DNA of 64,000 bases from Zhengitettix transpicula (lineage: Eukaryota > Arthropoda > Insecta > Orthoptera > Tetrigidae), in assembly GCA_037074705.1 (NCBI GenBank), contig CM073591.1, positions 72,894,532 through 72,958,531 on the forward strand. Reading direction: 5' to 3'. The notes under the pieces are model-generated. The model saw nothing but the letters and a program-made list of their open reading frames with translations. It was not told the DNA's origin and did not search any database. The position numbers and the translations under genes were made by a program. This document shows positions 1-11,480 of the stretch, one piece after another (position 1 is the stretch's first letter; each line of letters starts with the position of its first letter).

Positions 1-1765
1 ATTTTAATATTCAAATATTGACATCTTTTTTCAGTAAGATGCGTATCTGACTTACGGTAGTCCTGCATGACGTTATGATAAATATCTAATGTCCAGGTGG
101 TAATTTTCAATTATTTTCCAATTTTATGTCGGAACGTTGATAATTCTTTTTAAAAAAAGGCTGTTTGTACAGGTTTAACAACAATATTCATAATACTTTT
201 AAAAATTATATTGACTAAACTTATACTTATTTATTTTACAATAATGTCCACCCACATTTGAATTTATTTAGCACCTTAGAATAGGGACGTTATTGTTAAA
301 TGAACATTAAAATTATTTACTTTCGCTACCAAAGAATATGAACATATTTAGAATATTTCTCTTAGTTATATTTTAAGGCATAATTTTGCTATTACCATCG
401 TCGCTGTGGTACGATCGTGTTCCACCTTAAAATTTTGCCAAATTAAAATCCAAATTGGCCTTAAAAGTAGATGCAAATTGGCAACCATCTTTAATTCACC
501 TGACATTTCAAAATAATTATTTGCTATAGGAATATTAACACAACCCTGAAAAACAGCCTTCAATTTGTCGACAATTATTTAGTGTCAGTCATACATCAGG
601 AACTTACGGTTTATATATTATCCATATTCATCTGTCTTTAAAACTACTTTGTCCAACTTCCTAGCTGACTGCTAGGCTGAGATTCTAGGACCGATAAATA
701 TGGCTTAATATAAACCGCTTCTGACGAATGACTCAAAATAAATAATTTTCGATAAATTGAAGTCTGTTTTTCAGGGATCTTTGTTCATATTCCAATATAA
801 ATTTATTTAAGAGTCGTTTTAATTTCGCAAAAAATGATAAATAATAAACAAACAATGACAAAAGTTGATGACTCTTAGCTCTTTCGGAGAAAGGAAAGAG
901 AACAGCAAGGATAATACTGACTTTGGAGACTGGATTCACAATGAAAGAGAAGAACCCACTCCTATTTTCGTGAAGGGAAATATTCTACTATAACGTGAAA
1001 GTTTATGTAAGCAGCCCCACAATTATTATTTCGTTACATTACTTGTAAAGTGAAGTACAGTTATTTTTAATAGTTGTTCTAATACACGAATTTTCTTAAA
1101 CAACCTTAGATAGAATTATTAGTTTGCATTAAAAAACGGTGGCTAACATTTCGCTTAGAAAAAATGTAATAATTAATGTGTTAAAAATATTGAGACGTAA
1201 CTTAAAAACAATTCGTTAATAAAATAAAATTTGTGTACAGTTTAACGCTTTTATATAATAATATCACCGCATAACTATTTTGGTCAGTGTTTGTAAGCTT
1301 GTTCCGCAACTAATTCCGATTTGGATATAATAATTTAGTATCTCTATGTTGTTCGATCACACATGGGTTATTGAAGGAAATATCATACGAATTCCGGAAG
1401 AAAAATGTATCCATTTTGGTGGTTCATTAATAGGCAAAGCTTTCTCTAAATATTACAAGGAATGTATCATGTACAGGATACTCGACCAGGAGATCTAAGC
1501 TATTAAAATAATTTGACCGACCTATATAGTTTAATAAGTTTGATGATTAATTCAAGATGTATTATTACATATAAAGCGTTTCTCTCTTAAGAGGTTCGCC
1601 GACTGACCAGACCCAGAGCAAATTGCTGTATTTAAGGAAGCTTGATCAATTGCCTGGCTGACCTTGTGAATCCGTGGAGTGACGTTGACTAGTTTCTTAA
1701 AGAAACTCAGCACTAACATTTTCAGTAAGATCTCCTTTCTTTATATATGTAAACGAAATTTATTC
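1..1765. other. AT-rich DNA, no gene recognised
   Basis: All frames are broken by frequent stops. The open frames at 366-563 and 733-939 (minus) show no recognisable motif and no coding-like composition. A 17-base palindrome (AGTTTCTTAAAGAAACT, 1691-1707) resembles an inverted pair of heat-shock-element half sites, but in such AT-rich DNA it may be chance. Confidence 0.7.
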
Positions 1766-1771
1766 TCTCTC

Positions 1772-2040
1772 TTTTTTTAGGGTAACAGGCTATATGAAGG
1801 TAATCCGCATGGTGGCAACTCCCCTTTAATAGCATAGGAAGGGATTTGAAAGGGGAGTTGCGGAAGAGTAGAGGAAGGTAGCCAAGGATTAACTAGGGTC
1901 TCCGGGCTGTAGTTTAAGGATCCTACCCTGCATTCGCCTAAAACTAATGCAGGACAAACCCTAGAAAACCTGCATCAGATAGGTCGGGCATTGGGTACTT
2001 GTCCCACGCCCTTCCGATAACGGGAGAGGGGTTTGCTAAT
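1772..2040 (-). repeat. Rp540 retroposon, truncated copy
   Basis: This is one of nine copies of the same dispersed non-coding element in the window. It begins on the plus strand with a T-tract followed by AGGGTAACAGGC. Landmarks are TTAATAGCATAGGAAGGGAT, AGGATCCTACC and GGTAGGTCGGGCATTGGG-like blocks in the same order as in the tandem copies at 27755-28869. Read on the minus strand the element ends GCCTGTTACCCT plus poly(A), so the missing half is the 5' half. That is what incomplete reverse transcription would give. The family name is unknown to me. Confidence 0.85.
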
Positions 2041-2094
2041 CTCCCTTTAAATGTGACTCAATTTAATAAGTATAATATTTCACTTCAGCTGGGA

Positions 2095-2205
2095 GATGTC
2101 GACGATGCTAGTCGACGAAACGTCGTGCTAAGTTAACGGCACCCGGTTGGAAACCCGAGAACAATTCCAGCAGCATACTACCGCACGGAATATGAAGTTT
2201 ACACA
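2095..2205 (+). repeat. Foldback-family fragment with GACGAAACGTC core
   Basis: GATGTC, then TAGTCGACGAAACGTCG, then ACCCGG-TTGG-AAACCCGAG are shared in order with the hairpin at 21163-21275 read on its minus strand. The GCTAGTCGA-GAA-CGTCGTGCT block and the downstream GAGCAGCA/CAGCAGCA block also match 61710-61825. The last block forms a small hairpin with a GGAA loop. TCGACGA (2099-2105) and GAAAC (2117-2121) sit where a hammerhead core would have CUGAnGA and GAAAC, but the first box is imperfect. Confidence 0.6.
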
Positions 2206-2987
2206 TAATTCAAGGAAATGTTTTTGGACCAGTGCAGTATACTGTAACGCGTGTATTTAGGTTTAAGTTTTTCTTTGTCTCGGAAGTGTTGTTTGCTGTG
2301 GTCTTGAGAATTCGAAACCGTGCACGTGCGTGGGGGTGGAGGAGATAAATATTTCCATCCAAGTAATTTCGTGTCCTGTCTCGATTGTTGGCCTCAACAT
2401 GACAGAACAGTTAGACATTGTTGACTACGGAACTGAAGCTGCGTGCTATAAATCTTGTGCCAATGGAAGAATCAGTAAAACTGACGAAGTTTTTTAACAA
2501 TGAAAAAAGTAAAAGAATGGGAGGATATAACGGAGGGGATAAGCTTTTGAAATGGACAGTTGTTTTGCGCTCACCGAAGCTGGTGGATGTGATTAAGAGA
2601 GGCTCCGTAAAGTTGTTGTCTCTGATATAGTTCGAGGCAGAATCATCGTGAGAAAGGGGCCACAAGTTGTTAGTGAAGAGTTAACAGAATAGCACCACAC
2701 AATTTAGTACGACGGCTTGCCAGCATTCAATCCCGGAGGCCGACGCCTTAGCCAGTGATCAACCCCTGAGTCGACGCCAGTACGTCGGTACGAGAGCTAC
2801 AGCAGGCAACACAACACAGAATAGCAGTACGCATTTGGTACGGGCAGCAGATCTCTTCTATGTAAAAACCACAGGTGCCTGAGATAAGAGTTTTCATGTT
2901 TAACTTTAATAAACTTATATAAAATTTATTTATTGGTCAAATATTTATTTTGATTAAACGTAAAAACCCAGCCCACAATAATAATTC
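2206..2987. other. Mixed-composition spacer with short open frames
   Basis: The base composition is closer to even than in the surroundings. An ATG at 2399 in a CAACATGA context opens a 32-codon frame ending at 2497. An ATG at 2464 in another frame runs 55 codons to 2630. Further downstream a +1-related frame reads a basic stretch containing VVVSDIVRGRIIVRKGPQ around 2600-2680. I recognise none of these. They may be a decayed coding sequence or chance. Confidence 0.3.
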
Positions 2988-3150
2988 TTTACAATACCTT
3001 ACAGTAGTATAAAATATTACGTAAGAATAAAGTTAGCTTATATTTAAAGTCGCAGCTTTAACGATTTTACTTAATGAGAAAAATTGTAATTTATAATTAG
3101 TTACTTCTTTTATACGAAAAAATGATTAAACATTTTAGTTGTGTAAACTT
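2988..3150 (+). repeat. Left arm of a 160-bp dispersed inverted repeat
   Basis: This block is matched as a reverse complement at 5828-5995. Shared landmarks are CAGTAGTA, ATATTACGTAAGAATA, TTCTTTTATACGAAAAAATGA, AACATTTTAGTTGTGTAAAC. By eye identity is well above 80 percent. The two arms enclose about 2.7 kb that includes a LINE relic. They could be terminal inverted repeats of a composite element or two independent insertions of one repeat. Confidence 0.75.
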
Positions 3151-3705
3151 GTCGGCGACACTGATAAGCGGGATTCATGCCACGATCCTCTCCAATCAAC
3201 TCAACTGTTACAAGAAAACCTGTATGAAGCAAAATTCTGGGTGGAAAAGTGGAGAATCTGAGATAATGACAACAAGACTATTCATATAACAACGGAAGAC
3301 AAACGTGTCCACAAGCACTGACACACTGATGCAATACTTGGAGAACTCAGATATGGAATATGAGTAAACTAATAATAAATTAAGTAAATACTATTGACTC
3401 ATACGGAAAAACTCAAAATTGTCACTGGAAAACAAATTGCTAGTTTATAAAGTAGCTATAAATAGATTCGGAAATATTCAGTCCAAAGTTTTTGGAATGA
3501 TTTCCAATGCCAAAGTGCGTCCGTAATTCCGTAGTACATATATATTTAAACAATGACACTGTCAAGAAAATCAGCTCCTCCAGCGCTAAGTACCTCAATA
3601 AACCTGAGAACCGCAAAGAACAAGTGGTCTAGAATTTCTTACAAGTTTCGCCCAACAATCCTAAAGCTACTATAGCGCTAGTTGGCAAAAGCCAAATCCC
3701 TATAC
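3148..3705 (+). pseudogene. Jockey-like LINE reverse transcriptase relic, 3' part
   Basis: Translating across at least three frames gives the C-terminal part of a non-LTR retrotransposon ORF2 in the right order. A DT pair stands where the (F/Y)ADDT active-site motif should be (about 3160). LLQENL..AKFWVEKWRI (from about 3205) corresponds to the helix after the catalytic motif. SLENKLLVYK and IQSKVFGMISNA (3422-3520) correspond to the thumb segment. NSVVHIYLNNDTVKKISS then lies in a shifted frame (to 3632). Frameshifts and stops at 3523-3525 and 3630-3632 show it is dead. In life the protein would copy LINE RNA into DNA at nuclear target sites. The 5' part is missing, as is usual for LINE insertions. 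The clade (Jockey or close) is inferred from these motifs. Confidence 0.8.
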
Positions 3706-5827
3706 ACGTCAAAATATTGTAACACCTATTATTCAATGTAATACCAAGAACAGATTGTAACGTTACTTCAAATTAGAAAAGGAAATGGGTAAACATCAAG
3801 TTTCAGTATAGGCTAAATGAACAGCCATGATCTAAGTAACGTACTTTGATCGCTGATTTTTCTTAAATTTTTTCAAATAAATATTGTATAGCTATATATT
3901 TTATTATGTCAGTTTTTTGATAAAGGAATGAAGAAACTTTTTGCACTTAATAGTCCATTAAGACAGCGTTTAATATCAAGTTGAACCAAATGTACTGTGA
4001 GAAGGGGTGTATTTAAACAACAAAAAAAACATGGTAGTTGAGAAATATTCCTGTCGTTTTGAGTAATTCGAAATTTAGTAAAATTAAGCTACTGAATATA
4101 CGTGATAAAAATGAACAAAAATTCTTGACGACGGTTTGAGCCATCTCGTATTCATAATTTTCGCAATTAATCTCTTTGTTACTAACAATATTGAGCAGAA
4201 TGTTGGTAAAAAATTTAATGTATTGTATTTAATAGTGTTAAATAATGTTTAAATCTAAAATTTATAAGGCTCACCGATTACTTGAAATAATTGAATGATA
4301 AGTGGGGAACAAGATCCCAAAAATCTGAAGAAAATGCTCATAATTGCATACGTAAATATTAAAACGAAGGTCAAAATAAGTTATACCAAACTAACAATAG
4401 AATATTATAAATACTGTATTGTAAAGCAAGTTGTTATAATTATAGTGATGACTAAATAAATTTTATACGTTCACATAGAGTCTAAAAACTATTTATTCGT
4501 TAATTTTAAATTGTCAAAGGTACTTTTAAATCATGACGTAAGTATCAGAAATGAACAAAGTATTAGTCCGTGTTCTTTCTTGAAGGAAATATATTCCATT
4601 GTCGATGTAAATATTTGTACATGAGCATATTCATAAGACCAGCCTTGATTACAAATTAACACGTGAATTCTGGATAGCTTGCATGAACCTGCGCCGTGTA
4701 TAATGTACATCTCATTTGTTGCTCGCAGGATAAATGTACTTTAATTGCATAGCTACTGGCGGCCTTCAACAAAAGATCACGGCATAAAAAATCTTGACAT
4801 AGAGCATGCGTACTATCATCTTCATCTCTTAACTCTTCCCCTGTATTTAAGGCAGCACTTGATGACGGAAAACAACTGCAACGAAACCGCGAGCCCCGCT
4901 AAAAAGAGGAAACGAATGACATTCGTGGATTGAAGGAGCCTCGTCGAGGATTTTAATTGCTTCTTGGAAGTCTGTGCAGGAAGAAGGCGGAACCCTCTAA
5001 TTCAAGGGCCCCGTTGGTATGCTCGCCACACCATGGAGAGCCAAAAAAAATGGAGTTACGTACGAGAAACGGCAACATTTTCTGTTGTTTTTAATCACTA
5101 CGGCATAGAAAAATAGCGCGCGCGTTATAGGATGACTAGAGATTCGAATAAAACCTAATTTTCATTATAATAACATATACATATTATTATATACATCTGA
5201 TTGATATTTAATTAACTGTTAAAAAGGCAAGTCTATAAACACAAACATCGAACTATAAATTATTTAATTAAAATACTCTGAATTTATTAAAAAGACACAT
5301 GGAAACAATCCGGTTCCAATGCAGCATTTACCTAGAGTTCTTAATAATTCTATATTAATATATTTATATTTAAATATTTTTATTGTTATATGTGTTTTAT
5401 TTCTTAAGTTGACTTAACTATGAACAAAATTTCTCGGATGTAGGGAGATATGTGGGAAATTTCATTACAAACTGAATTGCTCGTTTTCGCAATGCAAAAT
5501 TCATACTGAAATATTGGAAATTGCGCGGCAACGGAAACTTTTCCTCTTGGATTGTATCACTCGCATTATGGATCACAGCCAATTACTTAATAAAGTCGCC
5601 GAAATTCCAATCTTGAGAACGAACTGAGATTGTATTGCGTACCAAATCATACAAAACAATGTCTATGTTGTCATCATACTATGAATAGTGATTTGAATCC
5701 ATTTTAGCCAAAATGGGGTGTGAAACAATCACATATGACGATCCAATAAACTCTTTCCAGCAGATAAGAAAAAAATCATACCCTAATTAACTGAAATCAT
5801 ATTATATTTTATATATTAAATGAATGG
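3706..5827. other. AT-rich spacer between inverted-repeat arms
   Basis: No gene is recognised. A 62-codon frame at 4745-4933 (non-ATG start) ends in the lysine/arginine-rich PAKKRKRMTF, which has no match I know. A slightly GC-richer patch at 4840-5060 surrounds it. The rest is AT-rich with many stops. Confidence 0.6.
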
Positions 5828-5995
5828 AAATTGTTTACACAACTAAAATGTTTATTCATTTTTTCGTATAAAAGAAGTAACTAATTATAAAATAACAATT
5901 TTTAAGATTAAGTAAATTCGTTAAAACTGCAACTTTGAATATAAGCTAACCATATTCTTACGTAATATTTTTACTACTGTTCTTCAATGTTTACA
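5828..5995 (-). repeat. Right arm of the 160-bp inverted repeat
   Basis: This is the reverse complement of 2988-3150. It starts GTTTACACAACTAAAATGTT and ends near TACTACTG. It ends about 120 bases before the Rp540 copy at 6115. Homology weakens outside the CAGTAGTA/TACTACTG boundary, so element limits are uncertain by about 15 bases. Confidence 0.75.
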
Positions 5996-6114
5996 AACCA
6001 TAATAACTAAATGGACAATTCAGAACAAGACATCTGCTGTGTTTATCGGGAAAAATAAGATTCTCAAAGATGAATAATGTTGCACATTTCATACAAGAAA
6101 AGAATGAAACTTAT

Positions 6115-6335
6115 CCCAATGCCCGACCTACCTGATGCAGGTTTTTCTAGGGTTGGCACTGCATTTCTTTAGGCGAATGCCGGGTAGGATCCTTAAACCA
6201 TAGCCCGGGGGTCCAGTAACACTTGGCTACCTCTACCCTTCCGCATCCCCCCTTTCAAATCCCTTCCTATGCTATTAAAGGGGAATTGCCCAACGTGGAT
6301 TCCCCTCATGTAGCCTGTTGCCCTAAAAAAAATTA
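6115..6335 (+). repeat. Rp540 retroposon, 3' half with poly(A)
   Basis: It runs from CCCAATGCCCGACCTACC through CCCTTCCTATGCTATTAAAG to GTAGCCTGTTGCCCT, followed by eight A residues. It is immediately followed by the 5' half of the same element (6351-6629). The pair is therefore a circularly permuted unit, as if cut from a head-to-tail tandem array. Confidence 0.85.
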
Positions 6336-6350
6336 TATTTCCATATAAAA

Positions 6351-6629
6351 AAGCCTGCGAGAGGATTCTGTCGCAGGCAAATCCTTGTAGGAGGAGAGAT
6401 ACGAAGGGGATGCCTTTTCCTGAGGAGAGATACGAAGGGGCTACCTTTGGGTATGCCTTTTACTCTCCGTTTTTGAACTAAAGTTCCCACAAGTCGAGGC
6501 ACCTCGGCCTGTTCTGAGAAGCGTATGTTCCGGGGTCACAGACCTTGGGCATACGTTAAGAGTTGTCCGCTATTCCCATTGAAATAGTCGGCCAGCTGCC
6601 TCCTAAACTGGCCAAGGCACGGAGAAGAA
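6351..6629 (+). repeat. Rp540 retroposon, 5' half
   Basis: It begins with a hairpin (GCCTGCGAGAG ... TCGCAGGC, 6353-6378), the 5' hairpin seen in the tandem copies at 28279-28304 and 28847-28869. It then contains CCTCGGCCTGTT, TATGTTCCGGGGTC-CAGACCTTGGGCATA and GTCGGCCAGCTGCC. It stops in AAGGCACGGAGAAG before the 3' half. A GAGGAGAGATACGAAGGGG block is locally duplicated near 6390-6440. Confidence 0.85.
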
Positions 6630-6746
6630 ATTTTTACCTGAAACCGACATCAATTGCAACAAAATGATGTCTTAATATTCAGTTAGCTTCCATCTTTCGA
6701 CTCGAACTAGTAAAATGCTGTAAAAATTTTGAATTTTACTTTTCAC

Positions 6747-6770
6747 GGAGGGCGGGGCGGGAGGGGGGGG
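6747..6770 (+). other. G-rich tract
   Basis: There are 20 G in 24 bases, with runs of 4 and 8 G plus shorter runs. It could form a G-quadruplex. It is isolated in AT-rich DNA shortly after an Rp540 fragment. Confidence 0.5.
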
Positions 6771-6774
6771 TTCA

Positions 6775-9700
6775 AATCAGTTTTACATTACTTTACATTA
6801 TTCATAATTAATTCATTACCCTAGGCTACTTTCCCGTAATTTACATTTCTTCTGTTTAGGATCTAAAAAATATAATTAAATAATTATCGGTATATTAATA
6901 CATTTTTGCCTGTCATGAAATAGTGTCTTTATAATGTTGTTAAAACAGCTTTCACCCCATCGTTTTCTGAAATTCCTCTTAGGATTCTTAGAAATTCAAT
7001 TTCAGTATCATAATTTAAAGCCCAAATTAGTTTAGAAATTACTAAATCTATTTCATTGAATGTTATTAACATCATGATTAAATGTTTAATATTTTTCTTC
7101 CACCCATAATTTCAATACATTTATGTTTAATTCTTACTAAACATCATTACTTGTGAAAAATTTGAAAACTGAATATTTTCTTAATCCTACCACAGACTTG
7201 AATTAAATAGCTTAAATACGGTCTTATGAATAATGAAAAAATTATAATATGTTGCTTTAAAGTAATTGGTTAAATATTATGTCAAAGATTGCGCGGATAG
7301 TTAGTTATAAAAGAGCTCAAAGGATTTCCGGATTTATAAAAGAAAGTGAAAAATTTAGGAGAATAGTAAATTATATGCATTTGTTTAAATAAATTGTATT
7401 AATATTCTCCTCTATTTTTATGAAAGATCTCAGTGTTATTCGTCGTGTTCTATTTTTATCAGTTATTTTCTTTAAGACCCTGATAGCATTACTTGATCAA
7501 AGTTAAATCTTTTAAATTATGTTTTATCCATTGTAATATTCGTATTTTCAAGTTAATGAATATAATCAGAAAACTATTGCACTCCACTTTCATTCGAGAG
7601 TAAATTTATATCTTAAAAAATTAATTACGAAGTATTATTTCAATTTTAATTTAACACTTTATTGATGATAATCTTTATTTAAAAATTTAGAAGTAAATCA
7701 ACTATCTTACTGAATTTTAAGTTTTTCTTCATCACTCAAAGACTTGTCGGGTTTTGAAAACTTATTTAATTAGTTTTTCTCTTTTCTCTCACTTTCTCCT
7801 TCATATTCTTTTGACACTAATTTCCTTGGTCTCATTAAGTCAGTAACGCCAGTTTTCCCTTAAAATTTCTGTCGACACGCATAGTTTCTTGCTGCTTGAG
7901 TCACGATAAAAATCTGCATCTCATTTCGGAGCACATTGACCGCGACCATTTTCATACAATTGCAGATTACGAAATGGCGAAAATAGAAACATGCCCAACA
8001 ACAATTCTGATAAAATAAGACTGATCATACCGTACTATAACTGCCATCAGAGAAAATAAATAAATTATTACCATAATGATTTATTTGATTAATATTTCTC
8101 TCAATCAAATGAGTGTTAATTAATATAAATATATCGTTATCGTAAACTTAGGTTACACTATACACATAAAAAACAATATTAGTTCTTTTCTTCAATCATA
8201 AAGTCTCATCTACATAATTTTCTAGCCATTTAGGAAAGGATTATTACAAATAAAGCAAGAACCAATCAAATTCTTCGAACAAACATTCCGTACTGATCAC
8301 TTTGCTACATGCGATTTATACCTGTCCTGCATTTTAATTTTTTTTTTGATTTCATACAATATTATTAACATCGAATTTTATAGAACTTATTTATTTATAC
8401 TGAAAACTTTCAGTAATTCACCGTCAACACTAAATTAATTTCAGCCGAGACTTGATTCAGTCGCCCATTATTTTGACACTACTAGTGATTTTTTTGGCAC
8501 TCAAATAAATGTGGGATAGATTTAAAATACTTTCAGGCAGAAAAAAATCAGTCGTAGCCACGAAATTTTACTTTGTGTACTTCTTGACGATACCGTTTTC
8601 AAACCGTGCTACTTTCGTCGTGCATTTTTGCTCTCTCTCTCATCATCAGGACGACTGCTCCTGTCTTCTGCTAGGTTCGTTGACCGTCTCATGAAGTAAT
8701 GCAATCTCTGCATTTAGGTTCTAGGTCAGTAATCTCTATTACAGGAAACGCGTGGCACTTTTTTTATCGATGCAGTTCCTATATATTTTTTAAACCGTCC
8801 TCACAGTCTGTATTTACCTGCCAAATACTACATTTTCTTCCTGCGATAGTTGAATAACATTAGTCAATAAAACGTTGTAATATTCTGAAACGACACTTAA
8901 AAGGACACCCTTTCAATCAGACAATGATAACATAATTAAGAACGAAATCGAAATAATTCGAAACTACAGTTTCCACCTACAGCCTGTGGGGACTCCAATG
9001 TCAGAAAGGACAGAGGAAGTTGTAAGTTTATTTGCGACGAGTTCCTGTATGTAAATGATTATCAATATATTATCTGAGCTTTCAATTTCATAAACGTCTT
9101 TGAGTAGTATATTTTACAAAAATATAAACATTGGCGTTTCGCTTGGTGTAGGTAGTGAAACCGAATTCCGTGAATTTACTCCGCGATTTTGTAGAAACAA
9201 TTATGAATGGGTATGAACAGTTAAAAAAAAATATTTTATAATTGAACCTCGTTTTAATTTACATGAAAACGCTAATAATTCTCGTAATAACTCGGGAAAT
9301 TCCTCATTCAAAACAACGTAAAACGTCTTCTCCAAAAGTTAATTAAATTCTGCCATTTAACATCAACATTTTTTTTCCCATTTTTATTGAAAAACTCAAT
9401 GCAGCCACAAGATCATCTGACCTCATATTTTCCGCAAAACTCATTTCACATAAATTGTATATCCTACACCTCCCCAATTGTACTTATTTTGTTCCTCCTG
9501 ACATCCTTCTCTTGGTTATTCTTAAAAATAGCAACAAACGTCTCTATCGAAAGTTCTATTGAAAGAAATTATTCGAGAAGAAATGGTGGAACATTTCATA
9601 AATTTTAAGTATGAAGTGAGTTTTCAGCCCGATGGTGCACACCGGGAAAAATCTATGTTTAATCAATAAATTCCCAAAACATTTCGTTTAAAACCACGTT

Positions 9701-10140
9701 TTTGATTTATAGTTACTTAAAAACATTTTAAAACAAAATCAACCATCTTTAGGGCCCACCCAGAAATAAAACTCTTCAATTGATTTCATGAACCTGCAAT
9801 TTTATTTTCAGGTTCAATTATATTTATTTTCCTACGAAAACGTTTTATTTATTTTTTACTAGTTGGTACTTGAAGTTATTTTTCAGGAACCTCTAATTTT
9901 TTACTGTATAATTACTTTTTGTATATACAGGCCTAATCTTTCCTTTATGATTTCGTTTTCCCGGCTATCAGGTTATCGTCGATCAGAAATCACCGTACGT
10001 CATCACACTTTGACAAGCGATCGTAAGTTTATTTTTCCTGCTTCTGTTCATCTTAAGAACTCACCGCTGATTCATCATGTCGTGTCCAATTTTCTGCACT
10101 ACGTGTCACAGAAGTTCCGCTTTCTCTCTGGTTTGATATG
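6775..10140. other. AT-rich DNA, no gene recognised
   Basis: Stops are dense in all frames. The 61-, 73- and 92-codon frames at 8509, 9387 and 9863 (plus) have hydrophobic, AT-driven composition and no motif. Pyrimidine-rich stretches occur at 7770-7810 and 8630-8660. Confidence 0.65.
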
Positions 10141-10500
10141 AATAATGTTGGAGGCGTTTATTGCCTCAGCAATGCGTAGACTATGTACGTGGAAGGTGCA
10201 GACGGCTACTTACGACCTATATTTGCCGTCAGCTGGCGCAAGACAGCGAGGGTGAAGGTTGGGAGCATAAATCAGAGCGGAACCCCGCTCTTCCTCGGGG
10301 ACCGTGGGGGGACAAATGACGTATTTAACCCTCCCTTCCAAGCCAAGACGTAACGCACTCTTGGGATGGTTTATCCCGGGAATCTTTTCTTCTAAGAGCG
10401 TTTCTTACGACTGTGTTTGGGGTGTAATTCGATGGAGTTAAAAACTGTGACTTTTCGACGTCTGAATAGAACGGCGAGCACTTACGGAGAACCTAGCAGC
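10141..10500. other. GC-richer island, possible regulatory or exonic DNA
   Basis: Composition changes sharply from about 30 percent to near 50 percent GC, with many CpG (for example CAGACGGCTACTTACGACC, CTTCCTCGGGGACCGTGGGG). No frame shows a known domain and no repeat copy is seen elsewhere in the window. That fits single-copy functional DNA (enhancer, promoter or untranslated exon) or an unrecognised repeat. Confidence 0.35.
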
Positions 10501-11089
10501 GAACCGTAACCAATGTTATAGCACGTTCTCATTATTTCTGAAACATATTTCGCCAGTTTGAAAAATTAGTTGAAATTAAAATATGAGTGTTTTATAATCG
10601 ATGAATGTATTAATACTAACGATTCTTAAGTTAATGGACACCGATCAAAGGTTTCATTCGCACATAAAAATATCTACAGATTATCGATTTCTGAATTCAT
10701 AAATTCTACCTAATTATAATATACGCCTAAGTTACAGGTAGTCGATGGTGTAAAAAAAATTTCTGTTGTACTTAACGCAGACATTTAAAAGAAAATTATT
10801 AAACGAAAATAAAAATTACAAACGAATTTACTATTGAAGTGTCAAGTCTAAAAAATATTTATACATAAGGCTAACTGAAACATTTATCGGAAAACGATTT
10901 GTAAGATTATTAAATTTAATTTATGACATTGAAACAAGAACAAAATCCTCAATTGCACTGACCAATGACTTGGTATTATAATCAGTTATGACGTAGTATT
11001 TCACTGTAATGAACCGTGCAAGACATATTTGATTGTGTTTCAGTATTTCATCTATTAACATAGTTTCGATGACTGTGAAGGTGTTTATT
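10501..11089. other. AT-rich DNA, no gene recognised
   Basis: Nothing stands out except that the C-terminal half of the minus-strand frame described at 10921-11337 falls here. Confidence 0.6.
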
Positions 11090-11337
11090 CTTCCAGACTT
11101 TGGTTTCCACAACGCCAGGGGTGCAGTTGCAGACCGTATTCGGGACACAGGGATGTCCGATCTCGCGAGATCATCCATCATAGGCTCGCAGCAGCCGGTA
11201 CCCTCCCCCGCCAGTCTGCCGTTGCATAATATTAAATGAGGAATATTAAAAAGGGGCGTCCGAAGCGATGCGACGCCTGATTGGATGCGAAGCGTAGAGA
11301 TTGACGACGTCGGTTGACGGATGGAGACGCCGATCAA
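10921..11337 (-). CDS. Hypothetical 138-codon open frame
   Basis: This is the longest open frame in the window. It starts in the GC-rich island 11090-11480 and runs into AT-rich DNA. The N-terminal part is rich in S, R, T, L and P. The C-terminal part is hydrophobic with an ITVKYYVITDYN stretch. I see no domain, signal peptide or clear transmembrane helix. A competing minus frame (11246-11428) and a plus frame (11033-11239) overlap it. In GC-rich DNA long frames arise easily because stops are AT-rich. I regard it as probably spurious or part of a regulatory island. Confidence 0.12.
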   Translation of the reverse strand: MIGVSIRQPTSSISTLRIQSGVASLRTPLFNIPHLILCNGRLAGEGTGCCEPMMDDLARSDIPVSRIRSATAPLALWKPKSGRINTFTVIETMLIDEILKHNQICLARFITVKYYVITDYNTKSLVSAIEDFVLVSMS

Positions 11338-11480
11338 CTGCGAATGCTGATCTCAGGAGTTCATAAGGCGACACGCTACGATCTGCTGAGCGCTCCGTCA
11401 TCTTACCCGTAGTGGCCATTGTTCTCATTAAATATCTATGAGAACCCGCCGAAGCAGAACGTCGCAGGGTATTCTTCGAA
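11090..11480. other. GC-richer CpG-containing island
   Basis: It is rich in CpG (GGCGTCCGAAGCGATGCGAC, GACGACGTCGGTTGACGG) and contains GATCTCGCGAGATC, a perfect 14-base palindrome near 11159-11172. No repeat copy is seen elsewhere in the window. It is a candidate promoter or enhancer. Confidence 0.35.

Noticed and set aside
1691..1707. AGTTTCTTAAAGAAACT as a heat-shock element
   Set aside because: Only two half sites in AT-rich DNA with no gene or promoter nearby.
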